This document shows, in pieces, positions 46,885-57,088 of a stretch of DNA of 60,527 bases. The DNA comes from Imbroritus primus (GTDB taxonomy: Bacteria > Pseudomonadota > Gammaproteobacteria > Burkholderiales > Burkholderiaceae). The DNA is taken from the NCBI GenBank assembly GCA_000272025.2, contig AKCV02000013.1, forward strand, positions 1 to 60,527, in the 5' to 3' direction. Numbering within the stretch: position 1 is the stretch's first letter; every line of letters starts with the position of its first letter. A program made the position numbers and the translations under genes. Below the pieces are notes generated by a model that saw nothing but the letters and a program-made list of their open reading frames with translations, did not search any database and had not been told where the DNA came from.

Positions 46885-47634
46885 ATGACACTTGATCGCA
46901 TTCTCCAGTCCCAGGGTTTTGGTTCGCGCCGCCAGTGCGCGCAGATGATTCTGTCCGGTGACGTGCTGGTCGACGGCGTGCCGTGCGACGACCCCCGCGC
47001 CGATTTCGTGCCGGACGGCCGCGTGCTGACGGTCGATGGCGTCGACTGGCGCTATCGTGCACACGCCTACGTGGCGCTGCACAAGCCGGCCGGCTACGAA
47101 TGTTCGCAGAAGCCCCAGCATCATCCCTCGGTGCTGACCTTGCTGCCGGCCGAACTGCGCCTGCGTGGCGTGCAGTGCATCGGCCGCCTCGACCAGGACA
47201 CCACCGGCCTGCTGCTGCTATCAGATGACGGGCAGTTCATCCACCGTTACAGTTCCGCACGGCGCAAAGTACCGAAGGTGTACGAAGTCCAGACCAGCGA
47301 GGCCGTGCAGCCTGAGCAGGTGGCGAGCCTGCTGGCCGGCGTACTGCTCGAGGATGAGCCACAGCCGGTTGTCGCGCAAGGTTGTGAGCAGACCGGGTCA
47401 CATGGCCTGCGCCTGACCCTGACGCAAGGCAAATATCACCAGGTGAAACGGATGGTGGCTGCGGCCGGAAACCACGTCGCAGCGCTGCATCGCAGCCAGG
47501 TGGGTGGGCTGGTCCTGCCCGGCGACCTGCCGCGTGGCGCATGGATGTGGCTGGAGGCGGATGACCTGGACAGGCTGGCGGATGAGGCGGAGGACGTGAC
47601 GCAGGCAGGCCAGGGCGGTGGCGTAGCAGGGTGA
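46885..47634 (+). CDS. RsuA/RluE-family pseudouridine synthase
   Basis: A 249-aa rRNA pseudouridine synthase. An S4 RNA-binding domain covers residues 1-60 (RILQSQGFGSRRQCAQMILSGDVLVDG), and the catalytic domain has the Asp-bearing motif GRLDQDTTGLLLLSDDG. The later segment LTLTQGKYHQVKRMVAAAGNHV is also family-typical. It is closest to the 16S rRNA U516 enzyme RsuA, but the exact target is not proven by sequence. It is divergent from phrB, with a very short gap between the starts. Confidence 0.92.
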   Translation: MTLDRILQSQGFGSRRQCAQMILSGDVLVDGVPCDDPRADFVPDGRVLTVDGVDWRYRAHAYVALHKPAGYECSQKPQHHPSVLTLLPAELRLRGVQCIGRLDQDTTGLLLLSDDGQFIHRYSSARRKVPKVYEVQTSEAVQPEQVASLLAGVLLEDEPQPVVAQGCEQTGSHGLRLTLTQGKYHQVKRMVAAAGNHVAALHRSQVGGLVLPGDLPRGAWMWLEADDLDRLADEAEDVTQAGQGGGVAG

Positions 47635-47707
47635 TGTGCCGATTCCTGCGGCAATTGCTAGGCCGGAATCGCCCGGCGGCGATCCGATTTGATAAAATAT
47701 AGCCACT

Positions 47708-48289
47708 ATGTCCAGTGCCATGCGTTCCGACGCACCCATCGACCTGACCAATCAGTTTCTCATTGCCATGCCCGGCATGGCCGATCCGCTGTTTTCCGGA
47801 ACTGTCGTGTATGTGTGTGAGCACAATGAACGCGGTGCGCTCGGGCTGGTGATCAACCGTCCGATCGACCTCGACCTGGCGACCCTGTTCGACAAGGTCG
47901 ACCTCAAGCTCGAGATCCAGCCGCTGGCGCAACAGCCCGTGTACTACGGTGGTCCGGTGCAGACCGAGCGCGGTTTCGTGCTGCATGACGCGACGGGGAC
48001 GTTCTCGTCCTCGCTGACGGTGCCGGGCGGGCTGGAAATGACGACTTCCAAGGACGTACTCGAGGCCGTGGCCGATGGCAACGGCCCGCACCGCTTCCTG
48101 ATGACCCTGGGTTATGCTGGCTGGACTGCCGGGCAGCTCGAGGAAGAGCTGGGCCAGAATGGCTGGCTGACCGTGGAAGCCGATCCGGACATCATCTTCA
48201 ATGTGCCTGCCGACGGCCGCTTTTCCGCCGCCCTCGGCCTCCTGGGCATCGACCTCACCATGCTTTCCGGTGAGGCCGGGCATGCCTGA
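47708..48289 (+). CDS. algH: YqgE/AlgH family protein
   Basis: A 193-aa cytoplasmic protein of the UPF0301 family. Its marks are [56 protein letters not shown], and [18 protein letters not shown]. In Pseudomonas, AlgH influences alginate production; elsewhere the role is not clear. A GATAAAATA promoter-like element lies just upstream of the start. It overlaps ruvX by 8 bases, the usual arrangement in this group. Confidence 0.93.
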   Translation: MSSAMRSDAPIDLTNQFLIAMPGMADPLFSGTVVYVCEHNERGALGLVINRPIDLDLATLFDKVDLKLEIQPLAQQPVYYGGPVQTERGFVLHDATGTFSSSLTVPGGLEMTTSKDVLEAVADGNGPHRFLMTLGYAGWTAGQLEEELGQNGWLTVEADPDIIFNVPADGRFSAALGLLGIDLTMLSGEAGHA

Positions 48290-48698
48290 GCAGCCCGCGG
48301 GCACGGTGCTCGCCTTTGACTACGGCGCCAAGCGGATCGGCGTTGCGGTCGGCAATACCGTGACGCGCGACGCGCGCGCGCTCGAAATCATCCAGAACCT
48401 CGATACCGCGACCCGCTTCAATGCGGTGGCGCGCCTGATTGCCGAGTGGCAGCCGGTGCAGCTCGTGGTCGGCATGCCGCACCATCCGGAAGGACCGGAT
48501 GGTCCGCAGCCGGCCATCGGCTACGCACGGCGCTTCGGCAACCAGCTACACGGCCGCTTCGGCCTGCCCGTCACCTGGGTCGATGAAAGTTTCTCCTCGG
48601 TTGCCGCGCGCTCCGCCGGGGCGCAACGCGGGGCGCTCGATGCCGAGGCGGCGCGCGTCATCCTTCAACAGTACTTCGACGAGCAAGCGACAGCATGA
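48282..48698 (+). CDS. ruvX: Putative pre-16S rRNA nuclease / RuvX (YqgF)
   Basis: A 138-aa RNase H-like protein of the YqgF/RuvX family, which trims the 5' end of pre-16S rRNA and was earlier called a Holliday-junction resolvase. Active-site acids are in [15 protein letters not shown] (first Asp), [13 protein letters not shown] and [15 protein letters not shown]. The start lies inside algH by 8 bases and the stop overlaps pyrR by 4, so it is part of a coupled run. Confidence 0.94.
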   Translation: MPEQPAGTVLAFDYGAKRIGVAVGNTVTRDARALEIIQNLDTATRFNAVARLIAEWQPVQLVVGMPHHPEGPDGPQPAIGYARRFGNQLHGRFGLPVTWVDESFSSVAARSAGAQRGALDAEAARVILQQYFDEQATA

Positions 48699-49222
48699 CA
48701 GTTTCTTCGATCGACGCAGAAGCCCTGTACCAGACGCTTCTGGCGCAACTGCGGACCGCCCTCGGCCCGCAACTCGCAGCCGGGTCCTGGTCCATTGCCG
48801 GCATCCACAGCGGCGGCGCGTGGATTGCCGCGCGCCTGGCGGCCGACCTCGGATTGCCCGAGCATGGCGTGATCAACGTGGCGTTCCACCGCGACGACTA
48901 TGCCAAGAAAGGTCTGCACAGCCAGGCCGCGCCGACGACTTTGCCGTTCGATGTGCTCGACCGCTCGATCCTGTTGGTGGACGACGTGCTGGCGACCGGC
49001 CGGACGATCCGCGCCGCCGTCAACGAACTGTTCGACTACGGCCGCCCCGCGCGCGTGGCGCTAGCCGTGCTGGCCGACCGTGGCGGACGTGAACTGCCGA
49101 TCGACACGACCTTCGTCGGCGGCACCGTCAGCCTGCCGGCCGATGCGCAGCTCGCGCTGCGCCAGGAGTCCGATGGTCGCTTCGTGTTCGATACGGTTTC
49201 GTCTGCCGCACCCTCTGCTTAA
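48695..49222 (+). CDS. pyrR: PyrR-type phosphoribosyltransferase
   Basis: A 175-aa protein of the PyrR/uracil phosphoribosyltransferase family. The PRPP-binding signature is [22 protein letters not shown], preceded by [15 protein letters not shown]. In Bacilli PyrR is an RNA-binding attenuation protein for pyr genes; in beta-proteobacteria that role is uncertain. No obvious anti-terminator hairpin with T tract precedes pyrB here. It overlaps ruvX by 4 bases and stands 38 bases before pyrB. Confidence 0.93.
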   Translation: MTVSSIDAEALYQTLLAQLRTALGPQLAAGSWSIAGIHSGGAWIAARLAADLGLPEHGVINVAFHRDDYAKKGLHSQAAPTTLPFDVLDRSILLVDDVLATGRTIRAAVNELFDYGRPARVALAVLADRGGRELPIDTTFVGGTVSLPADAQLALRQESDGRFVFDTVSSAAPSA

Positions 49223-49260
49223 TTGCCGCTTAGTTGTCACCCAATCGCCGGAAAACACGC

Positions 49261-50226
49261 ATGAACAAGATGTTCCGCAACCCCCAGCTCACCCGCAACG
49301 GCGAGCTGAAGCATTTGCTGTCGATCGAGGGGCTGTCGCGCGACATGCTCACGCACATCCTCGATACCGCGAGCCAGTTCGTCTCGGTTTCCGACCGCGA
49401 GGTCAAGAAGGTGCCCCTGCTGCGTGGCAAGAGCGTCTTCAACCTGTTCTTCGAGAACTCCACGCGCACGCGCACGACTTTCGAGATCGCTGCCAAACGG
49501 CTGTCGGCCGACGTGCTCAACCTGAACATCAATGCCTCGTCCACCAGCAAGGGCGAATCCCTGCTCGACACCATCAACAACCTGTCGGCCATGCATGCCG
49601 ACATGTTCGTGGTGCGTCATGCCAGCTCGGGGGCTCCGTTCCTCATCGCCCAGCACGTCGCGCCGCACGTGCACGTGATCAACGCCGGCGACGGCCGCCA
49701 TGCGCACCCCACGCAAGGCCTGCTGGACATGTACACCATCCGGCATTACAAGAAGGACTTCACCAACCTGACGGTGGCGATCGTCGGCGACATCCTGCAT
49801 TCGCGCGTGGCGCGCTCCGACATCCATGCCCTGACCACGCTGGGCGTGCCAGAAGTGCGCGCCATCGGCCCGCGCACGCTGCTGCCGGGTGCGCTCGAGC
49901 AGATGGGCGTGCGCGTGTTCCACGACATTGCCGAAGGCCTCAAGGGCGTTGACGTCATCATCATGCTGCGCCTGCAGAACGAGCGCATGAGCGGTGCCTT
50001 GCTGCCCTCCGCGCAGGAATACTTCAAGGCTTATGGCCTGACGCCGGAGCGCCTGGCGCTGGCCAAACCGGATGCCATCGTGATGCACCCGGGGCCGATG
50101 AACCGCGGCGTGGAAATCGACTCGGCGGTCGCCGACGGCGTGCAGTCGGTGATCCTCAACCAGGTGACATTCGGCATTGCCGTGCGCATGGCCGTGATGG
50201 GCATCGTGGCGGGCAACAGCGACTGA
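49261..50226 (+). CDS. pyrB: Aspartate carbamoyltransferase catalytic subunit
   Basis: A 321-aa subunit that condenses carbamoyl phosphate with aspartate in pyrimidine synthesis. The carbamoyl-phosphate site [19 protein letters not shown], the loop [24 protein letters not shown], and [12 protein letters not shown] are all present. No regulatory pyrI gene is here. The next gene encodes an inactive dihydroorotase-like partner, which fits the dodecameric PyrB-PyrC' complex known in Pseudomonas. The ATG at 49261 was chosen because the earlier open codons are non-conserved. Confidence 0.97.
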   Translation: MNKMFRNPQLTRNGELKHLLSIEGLSRDMLTHILDTASQFVSVSDREVKKVPLLRGKSVFNLFFENSTRTRTTFEIAAKRLSADVLNLNINASSTSKGESLLDTINNLSAMHADMFVVRHASSGAPFLIAQHVAPHVHVINAGDGRHAHPTQGLLDMYTIRHYKKDFTNLTVAIVGDILHSRVARSDIHALTTLGVPEVRAIGPRTLLPGALEQMGVRVFHDIAEGLKGVDVIIMLRLQNERMSGALLPSAQEYFKAYGLTPERLALAKPDAIVMHPGPMNRGVEIDSAVADGVQSVILNQVTFGIAVRMAVMGIVAGNSD

Positions 50227-50232
50227 TGACCG

Positions 50233-50268
50233 GTATGCGTACGGCCATGGCATGTGCTTGTCGCATAC
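50233..50268. repeat. 7-bp inverted repeat between pyrB and the pseudo-dihydroorotase gene
   Basis: GTATGCG and CGCATAC are perfect complements separated by 22 bases, just after the pyrB stop. There is no T tract. It may be an RNA stem or have no function. Confidence 0.3.
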
Positions 50269-50339
50269 GCGGCACGTGGCCTGGAACAGCAACAGATGAG
50301 TGGGTTCCCGCCAAGCGGGGATGACGGAGCAAACAGCAG

Positions 50340-51617
50340 ATGAAAGTGCAACTCAAGGGTGGACGTGTCATTGATCCGGCGAACGGGATCGACGGCCAGC
50401 ATGACGTGTTTCTGGCCGCCGGCAAAATCGTCGGCGTAGGTCAGGCCCCGGCGGATTTCCATGCCAACAAGGTGGTCGACGTTTCCGGACTGGTCGTGGC
50501 GCCGGGCCTCGTCGACCTGTCGGCGCGCCTGCGCGAGCCGGGCCAGGAATACAAGGCGACGCTCGAATCGGAAATGGCCGCGGCCATGGCCGGTGGCGTG
50601 ACCTCGCTAGTATGCCCGCCCGATACCGACCCGGTGCTTGACGAGCCGGGTCTCGTGGAAATGCTCAAGTTCCGCGCGCGCAACCTCAACCAGGCGCATG
50701 TTTACCCACTCGGCGCGCTGACCGTCGGCCTGAAGGGCGAAGTGCTGACCGAAATGGCAGAGTTGACCGATGCCGGCTGCGTGGGTTTTTCGCAGGCCAA
50801 CGCCCCGGTCGTCGACAGCCAGATCCTGATGCGCGCCATGCAGTATGCGCAGACCTTCGGCTTTACCGTCTGGCTGCGCCCCGAGGACCCGTACCTGGGC
50901 AAGGGCGGTGTCGCCGCGAGCGGCGCCGTGGCATCGCGGCTCGGCCTGTCGGGTGTGCCGGTGATTTCCGAAACGGTGCGCCTGCACACCATCTTCGAAC
51001 TGATGCGCATGGTCGGCGGGCGCGTGCACCTGTGCCGCTTGTCCTCAGCCGAAGGCATCGCGCTGGTCCGGCAGGCCAAGGCCGAAGGGCTGAACGTGAC
51101 GTGCGACGTGAATGTCCACCACACGGCCCTCACCGATGTCGATATCGGCTACTTCGACCCGCAGATGCGCCTCGTGCCGCCGCTACGCAGCGGACGCGAC
51201 CGCGATGCCATCGTCGCCGGCCTGATCGATGGCACCATCGACGCGATCTGTTCGGACCACACCCCGGTAGACGACGACGAGAAACTGCTCCCGTTTGCCG
51301 AGGCATCGCCCGGCGCGACCGGCCTGGAACTGCTGCTGTCGCTGGTGCTGCGCTGGGCCGCCGAACACCGCATTCCGTTGCCGCAAGCGCTGGCGCGCAT
51401 TACCGCAGATCCCGCGCGCGTGCTCAACCTGCCGCTTGGCACATTGTCCGTCGGTGCCGCAGCCGATCTGTGTGTCTTCGATCCCACTGCGACGTGGAAG
51501 GTCGAGGCCAGGCAACTCAAGAGCCAGGGTAAGAATTCGCCGTTCCTTGGCTATGAGATGCCGGGCCGCGTCCGCATGACCATCGTAGGCGGCCACATCG
51601 CATTCGGCGCGCACTGA
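50340..51617 (+). CDS. pyrX: Dihydroorotase-like protein lacking catalytic residues (PyrC', pyrX)
   Basis: A 425-aa protein with the fold of type I dihydroorotase. The metal-binding HxH motif normally written DxHxHLREPG here reads DLSARLREPG, so both first histidines are gone. The HxED ligand reads RPED and the later HVS site reads CRLSSAEG, so no zinc site remains, though SDHTPVDDDE retains one acidic motif. The likely role is structural: assembly of PyrB into a dodecamer, as for Pseudomonas PyrC'. An active dihydroorotase must be encoded elsewhere. It follows pyrB by 113 bases. Confidence 0.92.
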   Translation: MKVQLKGGRVIDPANGIDGQHDVFLAAGKIVGVGQAPADFHANKVVDVSGLVVAPGLVDLSARLREPGQEYKATLESEMAAAMAGGVTSLVCPPDTDPVLDEPGLVEMLKFRARNLNQAHVYPLGALTVGLKGEVLTEMAELTDAGCVGFSQANAPVVDSQILMRAMQYAQTFGFTVWLRPEDPYLGKGGVAASGAVASRLGLSGVPVISETVRLHTIFELMRMVGGRVHLCRLSSAEGIALVRQAKAEGLNVTCDVNVHHTALTDVDIGYFDPQMRLVPPLRSGRDRDAIVAGLIDGTIDAICSDHTPVDDDEKLLPFAEASPGATGLELLLSLVLRWAAEHRIPLPQALARITADPARVLNLPLGTLSVGAAADLCVFDPTATWKVEARQLKSQGKNSPFLGYEMPGRVRMTIVGGHIAFGAH

Positions 51618-51623
51618 TCCATC

Positions 51624-52370
51624 GTGATCTGGCTCAAGAAAGCCCGCCTGGCCGGCCATATCGTCTGGGGCGTCACCATCTGTGCGGTGGTGTTCCCGTG
51701 GTCCGGCCATGCCGCGCGTCACCGCCACATCCGGCGCTGGTCGCAGCGCCTGCTTGAACTGTGCGGCGTGCGCCTGGAGGTCCGCGAACTGGCCCCGCTG
51801 GCCCGTGGCAGGAATGACACGGGCGGCGAACGCGGCTTCATGGTGATCGCCAACCATATCTCGTGGCTCGACATCTACCTGATCAACGCCTGGCAGCCAG
51901 TGCGCTTTGTCGCCAAGTCGGAGATCCGTAACTGGCCGGTGATTGGCTGGCTGTGCGCCAAGACCGGGACATTCTTCATCGACCGCAACCGCAAGCGCGA
52001 CGCCCGGCGCATGATGCACGACCTGGTCGAGCATATGCAGCAGGGCGATATCGTGTGCGTGTTCCCCGAAGGCACGACCGGCGACGGACGCGATGTCCTG
52101 CCGTTCCATGCCAACCTGATGCAGGCGCCGCTGCATGCCGGGGTGCCGGTGCAGCCCGTGGGCCTGCGCTATCTCGATGAGCAAACCGGCGAGTGGACGC
52201 CCGCGCCCGCCTACATTGGCGAGTTGACCTTGCTGCAATCGCTCGACGCCATCCTGCGGGCGCCCCCGATCCGCGCGCGGCTCACCGTGGGCGAACCGCT
52301 GCCGACCGACGAACGGACCCGGCGCGAACTGGCGGAACTGGGCAGCGACGCGATCCGGCGGTTGCTGTAG
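51624..52370 (+). CDS. plsC: 1-acyl-sn-glycerol-3-phosphate acyltransferase
   Basis: A 248-aa membrane-associated acyltransferase that makes phosphatidic acid. The HX4D motif is ANHISWLDIYL, followed by GTFFIDRNRK and the FPEGTTGDG motif. Two hydrophobic segments near the N-terminus (VWGVTICAVVFPW) anchor it to the inner membrane. The start is a GTG at 51624, 6 bases after the pyrX stop, so it is probably read from the same transcript. Confidence 0.93.
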   Translation: MIWLKKARLAGHIVWGVTICAVVFPWSGHAARHRHIRRWSQRLLELCGVRLEVRELAPLARGRNDTGGERGFMVIANHISWLDIYLINAWQPVRFVAKSEIRNWPVIGWLCAKTGTFFIDRNRKRDARRMMHDLVEHMQQGDIVCVFPEGTTGDGRDVLPFHANLMQAPLHAGVPVQPVGLRYLDEQTGEWTPAPAYIGELTLLQSLDAILRAPPIRARLTVGEPLPTDERTRRELAELGSDAIRRLL

Positions 52371-52388
52371 GCAGGTCTCAGCCTGCCT
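52369..52388. repeat. 7-bp hairpin overlapping the plsC stop
   Basis: AGGCAGG, loop TCTCAG, CCTGCCT form a perfect stem-loop that covers the plsC stop. It lacks a T tract, so termination at this point is doubtful. It lies between the convergent plsC and apaH genes. Confidence 0.4.
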
Positions 52389-52476
52389 GGTGTGCAGGCG
52401 TTCCTGCGCAGGGCGTGCCTTCACATCCCCATCATCCACCTGGTTGGGGGCGATCACCGGCCCCGAGCGGCTGGAT

Positions 52477-53301
52477 TCAGCCGAGCGGATCCTGCATCTG
52501 CGGACATTTCACCTGTTCAACCGTGCGTTGTGCGGGATCGCGATGCAAGCGTACTGCCGACAGGCAGCCTCCCCACACGCAACCGGTGTCGAGCGCCACC
52601 AGGTTGTCGCGCAACACCAGGCCAAGAGTCGACCAGTGGCCCGTGACGAGCACCGTGTCGCGAGTCTGGCGCCCCGGCACGTCGAACCACGGTAGATGGC
52701 GGGGGGGAGCGCCACCTGCGCCTTCCTTGGTTTTCAGGTCCATCACCCCATCGGCGGTACAGAAGCGGATGCGTGTCAGCGCATTGACAATGACGCGGTG
52801 GCGTTCCGTGCCTTCCAGATCATCCTGCCAGCGTTCACCACCCGGCCCGAAAATCCGCCCCAGAAAGCCCTGCCAGTCCGGCCCGCGCAGCTGTGTCTCG
52901 ACTTCCGCAGCCAGGGCGAGCACCTGCGATGTGGTCCATTGCGGCAGCACCCCCGCATGCACCATCAGAAACCCATGGTCAGCGATGGCCAAGGGCTGAT
53001 GCCGCAGCCATGTGATCAGTTCTTCTGCATCCGGCGCGTGCAGCAACTCGTCCAGCGTGTCCTGGCGGCCAGGTTTGCGTACGCCGGCGGCCACGGCGAG
53101 CAGGTGGATATCATGATTGCCCAGGACAGTCCGGGCACGCTTGCCCATGCTTCGAACAGCGCGCAGCGTGGCGGCAGAGCCAGGGCCGCGATTGACGAGG
53201 TCGCCGGCGAACCAGAGCGGTGCATTGGCGGGCAAGCGGTCTAACAGGCGCAACAGTGAGGCATGGCAACCTTGGAGGTCGCCGATGGCGTAAGGAAGCA
53301 T
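52477..53301 (-). CDS. apaH: Symmetrical diadenosine tetraphosphatase ApaH
   Basis: A 274-aa metallophosphatase that splits Ap4A to two ADP. The metal motifs are [53 protein letters not shown] and [12 protein letters not shown] with [10 protein letters not shown]. The ATG at 53301 directly precedes the conserved start; an in-frame GTG at 53328 would add nine residues and cannot be ruled out. It is convergent with plsC. Confidence 0.95.
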   Translation of the reverse strand: MLPYAIGDLQGCHASLLRLLDRLPANAPLWFAGDLVNRGPGSAATLRAVRSMGKRARTVLGNHDIHLLAVAAGVRKPGRQDTLDELLHAPDAEELITWLRHQPLAIADHGFLMVHAGVLPQWTTSQVLALAAEVETQLRGPDWQGFLGRIFGPGGERWQDDLEGTERHRVIVNALTRIRFCTADGVMDLKTKEGAGGAPPRHLPWFDVPGRQTRDTVLVTGHWSTLGLVLRDNLVALDTGCVWGGCLSAVRLHRDPAQRTVEQVKCPQMQDPLG

Positions 53302-53564
53302 TTCGGAATGTAACGGTATGTCAGGCACTCTGGATCACATAGGGGAGCATGAATGGAACCCTGACGCAATCCCGACATCCGGGGAGGCCGCATGTGTTAC
53401 ACCCCGGTACAAAATCAGCAGAAAGTGCGGTAACGAGCAGGGTTCCCTCGGTTAGAATAGCGGCAAATTTATAACATACGCACACATCGGTCAGGCCTCG
53501 CGCATGAGGCAGGCGGTTTTCTCCGCGACGTGATGCGTTTTCTCACTCACAGGGAGTACTCGAC
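53302..53564. other. Spacer between apaH and the O-antigen operon
   Basis: A 263-base region upstream of rmlB. It holds promoter-like A/T clusters, TAGAAT at 53453-53458 and TATAAC at 53470-53475, but no good -35 at the right distance. I see no ops/JUMPstart element (GGCGGTAGCGTG). This is the likely promoter region of the rml operon. Confidence 0.45.
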
Positions 53565-54635
53565 TTGGCCCATATTTTCGTGACGGGTGGGGCGGGTTTT
53601 ATCGGCGGTAATTTTGTTCTGGACTGGTTTGCCACCCAAGGCGCGCACGCCGACGGGATTGTCAACATCGACAAACTGACTTATGCCGGCAACCTCAAGA
53701 CGCTGACGCCGCTCGAATCCGACCCGCGCCATGTTTTTTCCCGGACAGACATCTGTGACCGGGATGCATTGGATACCCTGTTCGCTCAGTACAAGCCGCG
53801 TGCCGTGGTGCACTTTGCGGCGGAAAGCCACGTCGACCGTTCCATCCATGGTCCGGCGGAATTCATCCAGACCAACATCGTCGGCACCTTCACGCTGCTC
53901 GAGGCGGCACGCGCCTACTGGAACACCCTGGATGACGGCGACAAGGCAGCGTTCCGTTTCCTGCATGTTTCCACCGACGAAGTCTTCGGATCGCTGTCGG
54001 AAACGGATCCGCAGTTTTCGGAAACCACCGCATACGCACCGAACAGCCCATATTCGGCCAGCAAGGCAGCGTCCGATCATCTCGTGCGTGCCTATCATCA
54101 TACGTATGGCATGCCGGTGCTCACGACGAACTGCTCGAACAACTACGGCCCATATCATTTCCCCGAAAAACTGATTCCTCTTGTCATTGCCAATGCATTG
54201 GGCGGAAAGCCCCTGCCGATCTACGGCGATGGCAAGAACGTGCGCGACTGGCTATACGTTGGCGACCACTGCGCTGCCATCCGCGAGGTACTGGCGCGCG
54301 GATGTCTGGGTGAGACATACAACGTCGGTGGCTGGAACGAAAAGACCAACCTCGAAGTGGTCCACACGCTGTGTGATCTGCTGGACGACATGCGGCCCAA
54401 GGCCACCGGCTCCTATCGCGACCAGATCACCTTCGTGAAGGATCGCCCGGGTCATGACCGCCGTTATGCGATCGATGCACGCAAGCTCGAGCGTGAGTTG
54501 GGCTGGAAGCCTGCTGAAACGTTCGAGACGGGCTTGCGCAAGACCGTCCAGTGGTACCTCGATAATCAGGCCTGGGTGCAGGATGTGATGTCGGGTGAGT
54601 ATCGCAACTGGGTCAGCAAGCAATATGCAGCCTGA
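53565..54635 (+). CDS. rmlB: dTDP-glucose 4,6-dehydratase
   Basis: A 356-aa SDR-type enzyme for the second step of dTDP-L-rhamnose synthesis. The cofactor loop [13 protein letters not shown], the catalytic Tyr-x3-Lys in [12 protein letters not shown], and the [16 protein letters not shown] and DWLYVGDHC segments identify it. It starts at a TTG (53565), with GGGAG 8 bases upstream; there is no nearby ATG that keeps the family start. It overlaps rmlD by 11 bases, and the rmlB-D-A-C order is standard. Confidence 0.96.
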   Translation: MAHIFVTGGAGFIGGNFVLDWFATQGAHADGIVNIDKLTYAGNLKTLTPLESDPRHVFSRTDICDRDALDTLFAQYKPRAVVHFAAESHVDRSIHGPAEFIQTNIVGTFTLLEAARAYWNTLDDGDKAAFRFLHVSTDEVFGSLSETDPQFSETTAYAPNSPYSASKAASDHLVRAYHHTYGMPVLTTNCSNNYGPYHFPEKLIPLVIANALGGKPLPIYGDGKNVRDWLYVGDHCAAIREVLARGCLGETYNVGGWNEKTNLEVVHTLCDLLDDMRPKATGSYRDQITFVKDRPGHDRRYAIDARKLERELGWKPAETFETGLRKTVQWYLDNQAWVQDVMSGEYRNWVSKQYAA

Positions 54636-55539
54636 GCGCGCCATTCCCCGCCTGCTCGTTACGGGCTGCAATGGCCAGGTCGGCTTCGAGCTGAAACGCA
54701 GCCTTGCGCCGCTTGGCGAAGTGGTGGCGCTGGACCGCGCGGCCTGCGACCTCACGCGCCCCGACGCGCTGCGGCAGATCGTGCGCGAACTGCGGCCCGA
54801 CGTCATCGTCAACCCCGCCGCCTATACTGCAGTCGACAAGGCCGAGCAGGAAGCGGCGCTGGCCCATGCTGTCAATGGTGTCGCACCAGGTGTGCTGGCC
54901 GAGGAGGCGCGTGCGCTCGGCAGCTTGCTGGTGCATTACTCGACTGACTATGTCTTCGATGGCAACGGCAGTGGGCGTTACCAGGAAATGGACGATGTCA
55001 ATCCGCAATCCGTCTACGGCAAGTCGAAGCTGGCTGGGGAACAGGCGATTGCGGCATCCGGCGCCACGGCGCTGGTCCTGCGGACGAGCTGGGTGTTCGG
55101 TGCGCATGGCGGCAACTTTGCCAAGACCATGCTGCGGCTGGGCAGCGAGCGCGAGAGTTTGCGTGTGGTGGCGGATCAGCATGGCGCACCGACCTCGGCC
55201 GCCTTGATCGCCGACGTGACCGCGCAGATCATCGGACGGTTCTGGCTGCATGGCGACCGCAGCCGTTTCCCGGCCGGTACGTATCACCTTGCCGCCAGTG
55301 GCGAAACCACCTGGCACGCGTATGCGCAGGAGATTTTCCGCATCGCCCGGGCTCGCGGCGCCGCGCTCAAGGTGGGTGAAGGCGCTGTCGAACCCATCGC
55401 CGCGCGCGAGTATCCCGTGCCGGCCCCGCGACCGGCCAATTCGCGGCTGGACACGAGCCGCCTGCAACAGACATTCGGTGTGCATCTGCCACGTTGGGAG
55501 CAAGGCTTGCACCACGTGCTCGAGCAGATCATTCCCTGA
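54625..55539 (+). CDS. rmlD: dTDP-4-dehydrorhamnose reductase
   Basis: A 304-aa SDR-type enzyme for the last step of dTDP-L-rhamnose synthesis. Marks are [47 protein letters not shown], and the catalytic [14 protein letters not shown]. The ATG at 54625 overlaps rmlB by 11 bases and is followed 19 bases after its stop by rmlA, so the four genes form an operon. Confidence 0.96.
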   Translation: MQPERAIPRLLVTGCNGQVGFELKRSLAPLGEVVALDRAACDLTRPDALRQIVRELRPDVIVNPAAYTAVDKAEQEAALAHAVNGVAPGVLAEEARALGSLLVHYSTDYVFDGNGSGRYQEMDDVNPQSVYGKSKLAGEQAIAASGATALVLRTSWVFGAHGGNFAKTMLRLGSERESLRVVADQHGAPTSAALIADVTAQIIGRFWLHGDRSRFPAGTYHLAASGETTWHAYAQEIFRIARARGAALKVGEGAVEPIAAREYPVPAPRPANSRLDTSRLQQTFGVHLPRWEQGLHHVLEQIIP

Positions 55540-55558
55540 TTACCTTTCATGAGGACAT

Positions 55559-56437
55559 ATGCGCAAAGGCATCATCCTGGCCGGAGGCTCCGGTACGCGG
55601 CTCTATCCGATTACGCGATCGGTATCGAAGCAACTGCTGCCGATTTACGACAAACCGATGATCTACTACCCGCTCAGCACGCTCATGCTGGCTGGGATTC
55701 GCGACATTCTGATCATCTCCACGCCGGAAGATACGCCGCGCTTTACCGAGATGTTGGGCGACGGCAGCAACTGGGGGATCAACCTACAGTATGCCGTACA
55801 GCCAAGTCCAGATGGACTGGCACAGGCCTTCATCATTGGGCGCGAATTTGTTGGTAAGAATCCGTCGACGCTAATTCTTGGTGATAACATTTTCTATGGC
55901 CACGGGCTGTTCGACCAGTTGAAGCGAGCGTCCGAACAGCACAGCGGGGCTACCGTGTTTGCTTATCACGTGCACGATCCGGAACGCTACGGCGTGGTCG
56001 AGTTTGATGACCAGTTCCGTGCGCTTTCACTCGAAGAAAAGCCCCTCAAACCTCGCTCCAACTACGCCGTTACCGGCTTGTACTTCTATGATAATCAGGT
56101 GTGCGACATCGCGGCGGACATTAAGCCGTCGCCGCGGGGTGAGCTGGAAATCACTGACGTGAACAAGCGCTATCTCGAAGCTCAGCAACTTGATGTCGAA
56201 ATCATGGGACGTGGCTACGCGTGGCTCGATACGGGCACGCACGACTCGCTGCTCGAAGCATCTGCGTTCATCGCGACGCTGCAACGCCGGCAAGGTTTGA
56301 TGGTGGCATGTCCAGAGGAAATTGCGTTCCGCAACAAGTGGATCGATTTGGAGCAGGTGTCACGACTTGCAGCGCCACTCAGCAAGAATGGCTATGGTAA
56401 GTATCTAAAGCAAATTGCGGCGGAGAGCGTTGCATGA
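55559..56437 (+). CDS. rmlA: Glucose-1-phosphate thymidylyltransferase
   Basis: A 292-aa nucleotidyltransferase for the first step of dTDP-L-rhamnose synthesis. The signature [28 protein letters not shown], the [14 protein letters not shown] [14 protein letters not shown] and the substrate segment [16 protein letters not shown] are canonical. It overlaps rmlC by 4 bases. A fall in GC starts toward its 3' end. Confidence 0.97.
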   Translation: MRKGIILAGGSGTRLYPITRSVSKQLLPIYDKPMIYYPLSTLMLAGIRDILIISTPEDTPRFTEMLGDGSNWGINLQYAVQPSPDGLAQAFIIGREFVGKNPSTLILGDNIFYGHGLFDQLKRASEQHSGATVFAYHVHDPERYGVVEFDDQFRALSLEEKPLKPRSNYAVTGLYFYDNQVCDIAADIKPSPRGELEITDVNKRYLEAQQLDVEIMGRGYAWLDTGTHDSLLEASAFIATLQRRQGLMVACPEEIAFRNKWIDLEQVSRLAAPLSKNGYGKYLKQIAAESVA

Positions 56438-56979
56438 AGGTTATCCAGACCGCATTGCCCGAAGTGCTGATTCTTGAACCCAAGGTTTTTGGGGATGATC
56501 GAGGCTTTTTCTACGAAAGTTTTAATGCCAGAGTGTTTGCAGAAGCAACCGGACTCAAGCGCGAGTTTGTGCAGGACAATCATTCCCGTTCGGTTAAAAA
56601 CGTGCTGCGTGGACTGCACTACCAGATTCAGCATCCGCAGGGCAAGCTGGTGCGCGTCTCGGTAGGTGAAGTGTTCGACGTAGCAGTCGACATCCGCAAA
56701 AGCTCACCGAATTTCGGCAAGTGGGTGGGGGTGACTTTATCGGCAGACAACAAGCGTCAGCTTTGGGTGCCAGAAGGATTCGCGCATGGCTTTGTCGTGA
56801 CTTCCGACTATGCTGAGTTTCTGTACAAGACGACGGATTACTATTCGCCAGCTTATGAACGTAGCTTGCTTTGGAGCGATCCTTCAATTGCTATCCAATG
56901 GCCTGGAACCGGATTTTTTCAGTTATCAGAGAAAGATGCAACAGCAGTAGACCTCAAGCAAGCCGAACTTTTCCAATAG
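56434..56979 (+). CDS. rmlC: dTDP-4-dehydrorhamnose 3,5-epimerase
   Basis: A 181-aa cupin-fold epimerase for the third step of dTDP-L-rhamnose synthesis. The core has [31 protein letters not shown] with the catalytic His, [22 protein letters not shown] and [11 protein letters not shown]. It overlaps rmlA by 4 bases. Its base composition is lower in GC than rmlB/rmlD and marks the start of the AT-rich serotype-specific segment. Confidence 0.96.
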   Translation: MKVIQTALPEVLILEPKVFGDDRGFFYESFNARVFAEATGLKREFVQDNHSRSVKNVLRGLHYQIQHPQGKLVRVSVGEVFDVAVDIRKSSPNFGKWVGVTLSADNKRQLWVPEGFAHGFVVTSDYAEFLYKTTDYYSPAYERSLLWSDPSIAIQWPGTGFFQLSEKDATAVDLKQAELFQ

Positions 56980-56988
56980 GAGGGGTTT

Positions 56989-57066
56989 ATGCTTAGGGGA
57001 TATATTGAGAGCCGTTTTTTTAGGCATTATTGGTTACAGCGTGCTTCTGTTGAGAGATGGTGGTGA
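56989..57066 (+). CDS. Possible 25-residue ORF between rmlC and wzm
   Basis: An ATG at 56989 with an excellent ribosome-binding site (AGGAGGGG, 56978-56985) opens a 25-codon frame, MLRGYIESRFFRHYWLQRAS and then VERWW, ending in TGA at 57064-57066. It is basic and aromatic, with no known relatives that I recognise. It could be a remnant of a lost glycosyltransferase, a leader peptide that couples translation to wzm, or a chance ORF that uses the site meant for a lost gene. Confidence 0.35.
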   Translation: MLRGYIESRFFRHYWLQRASVERWW

Positions 57067-57088
57067 TAATTAAGAAGAGGGGGGTTTG

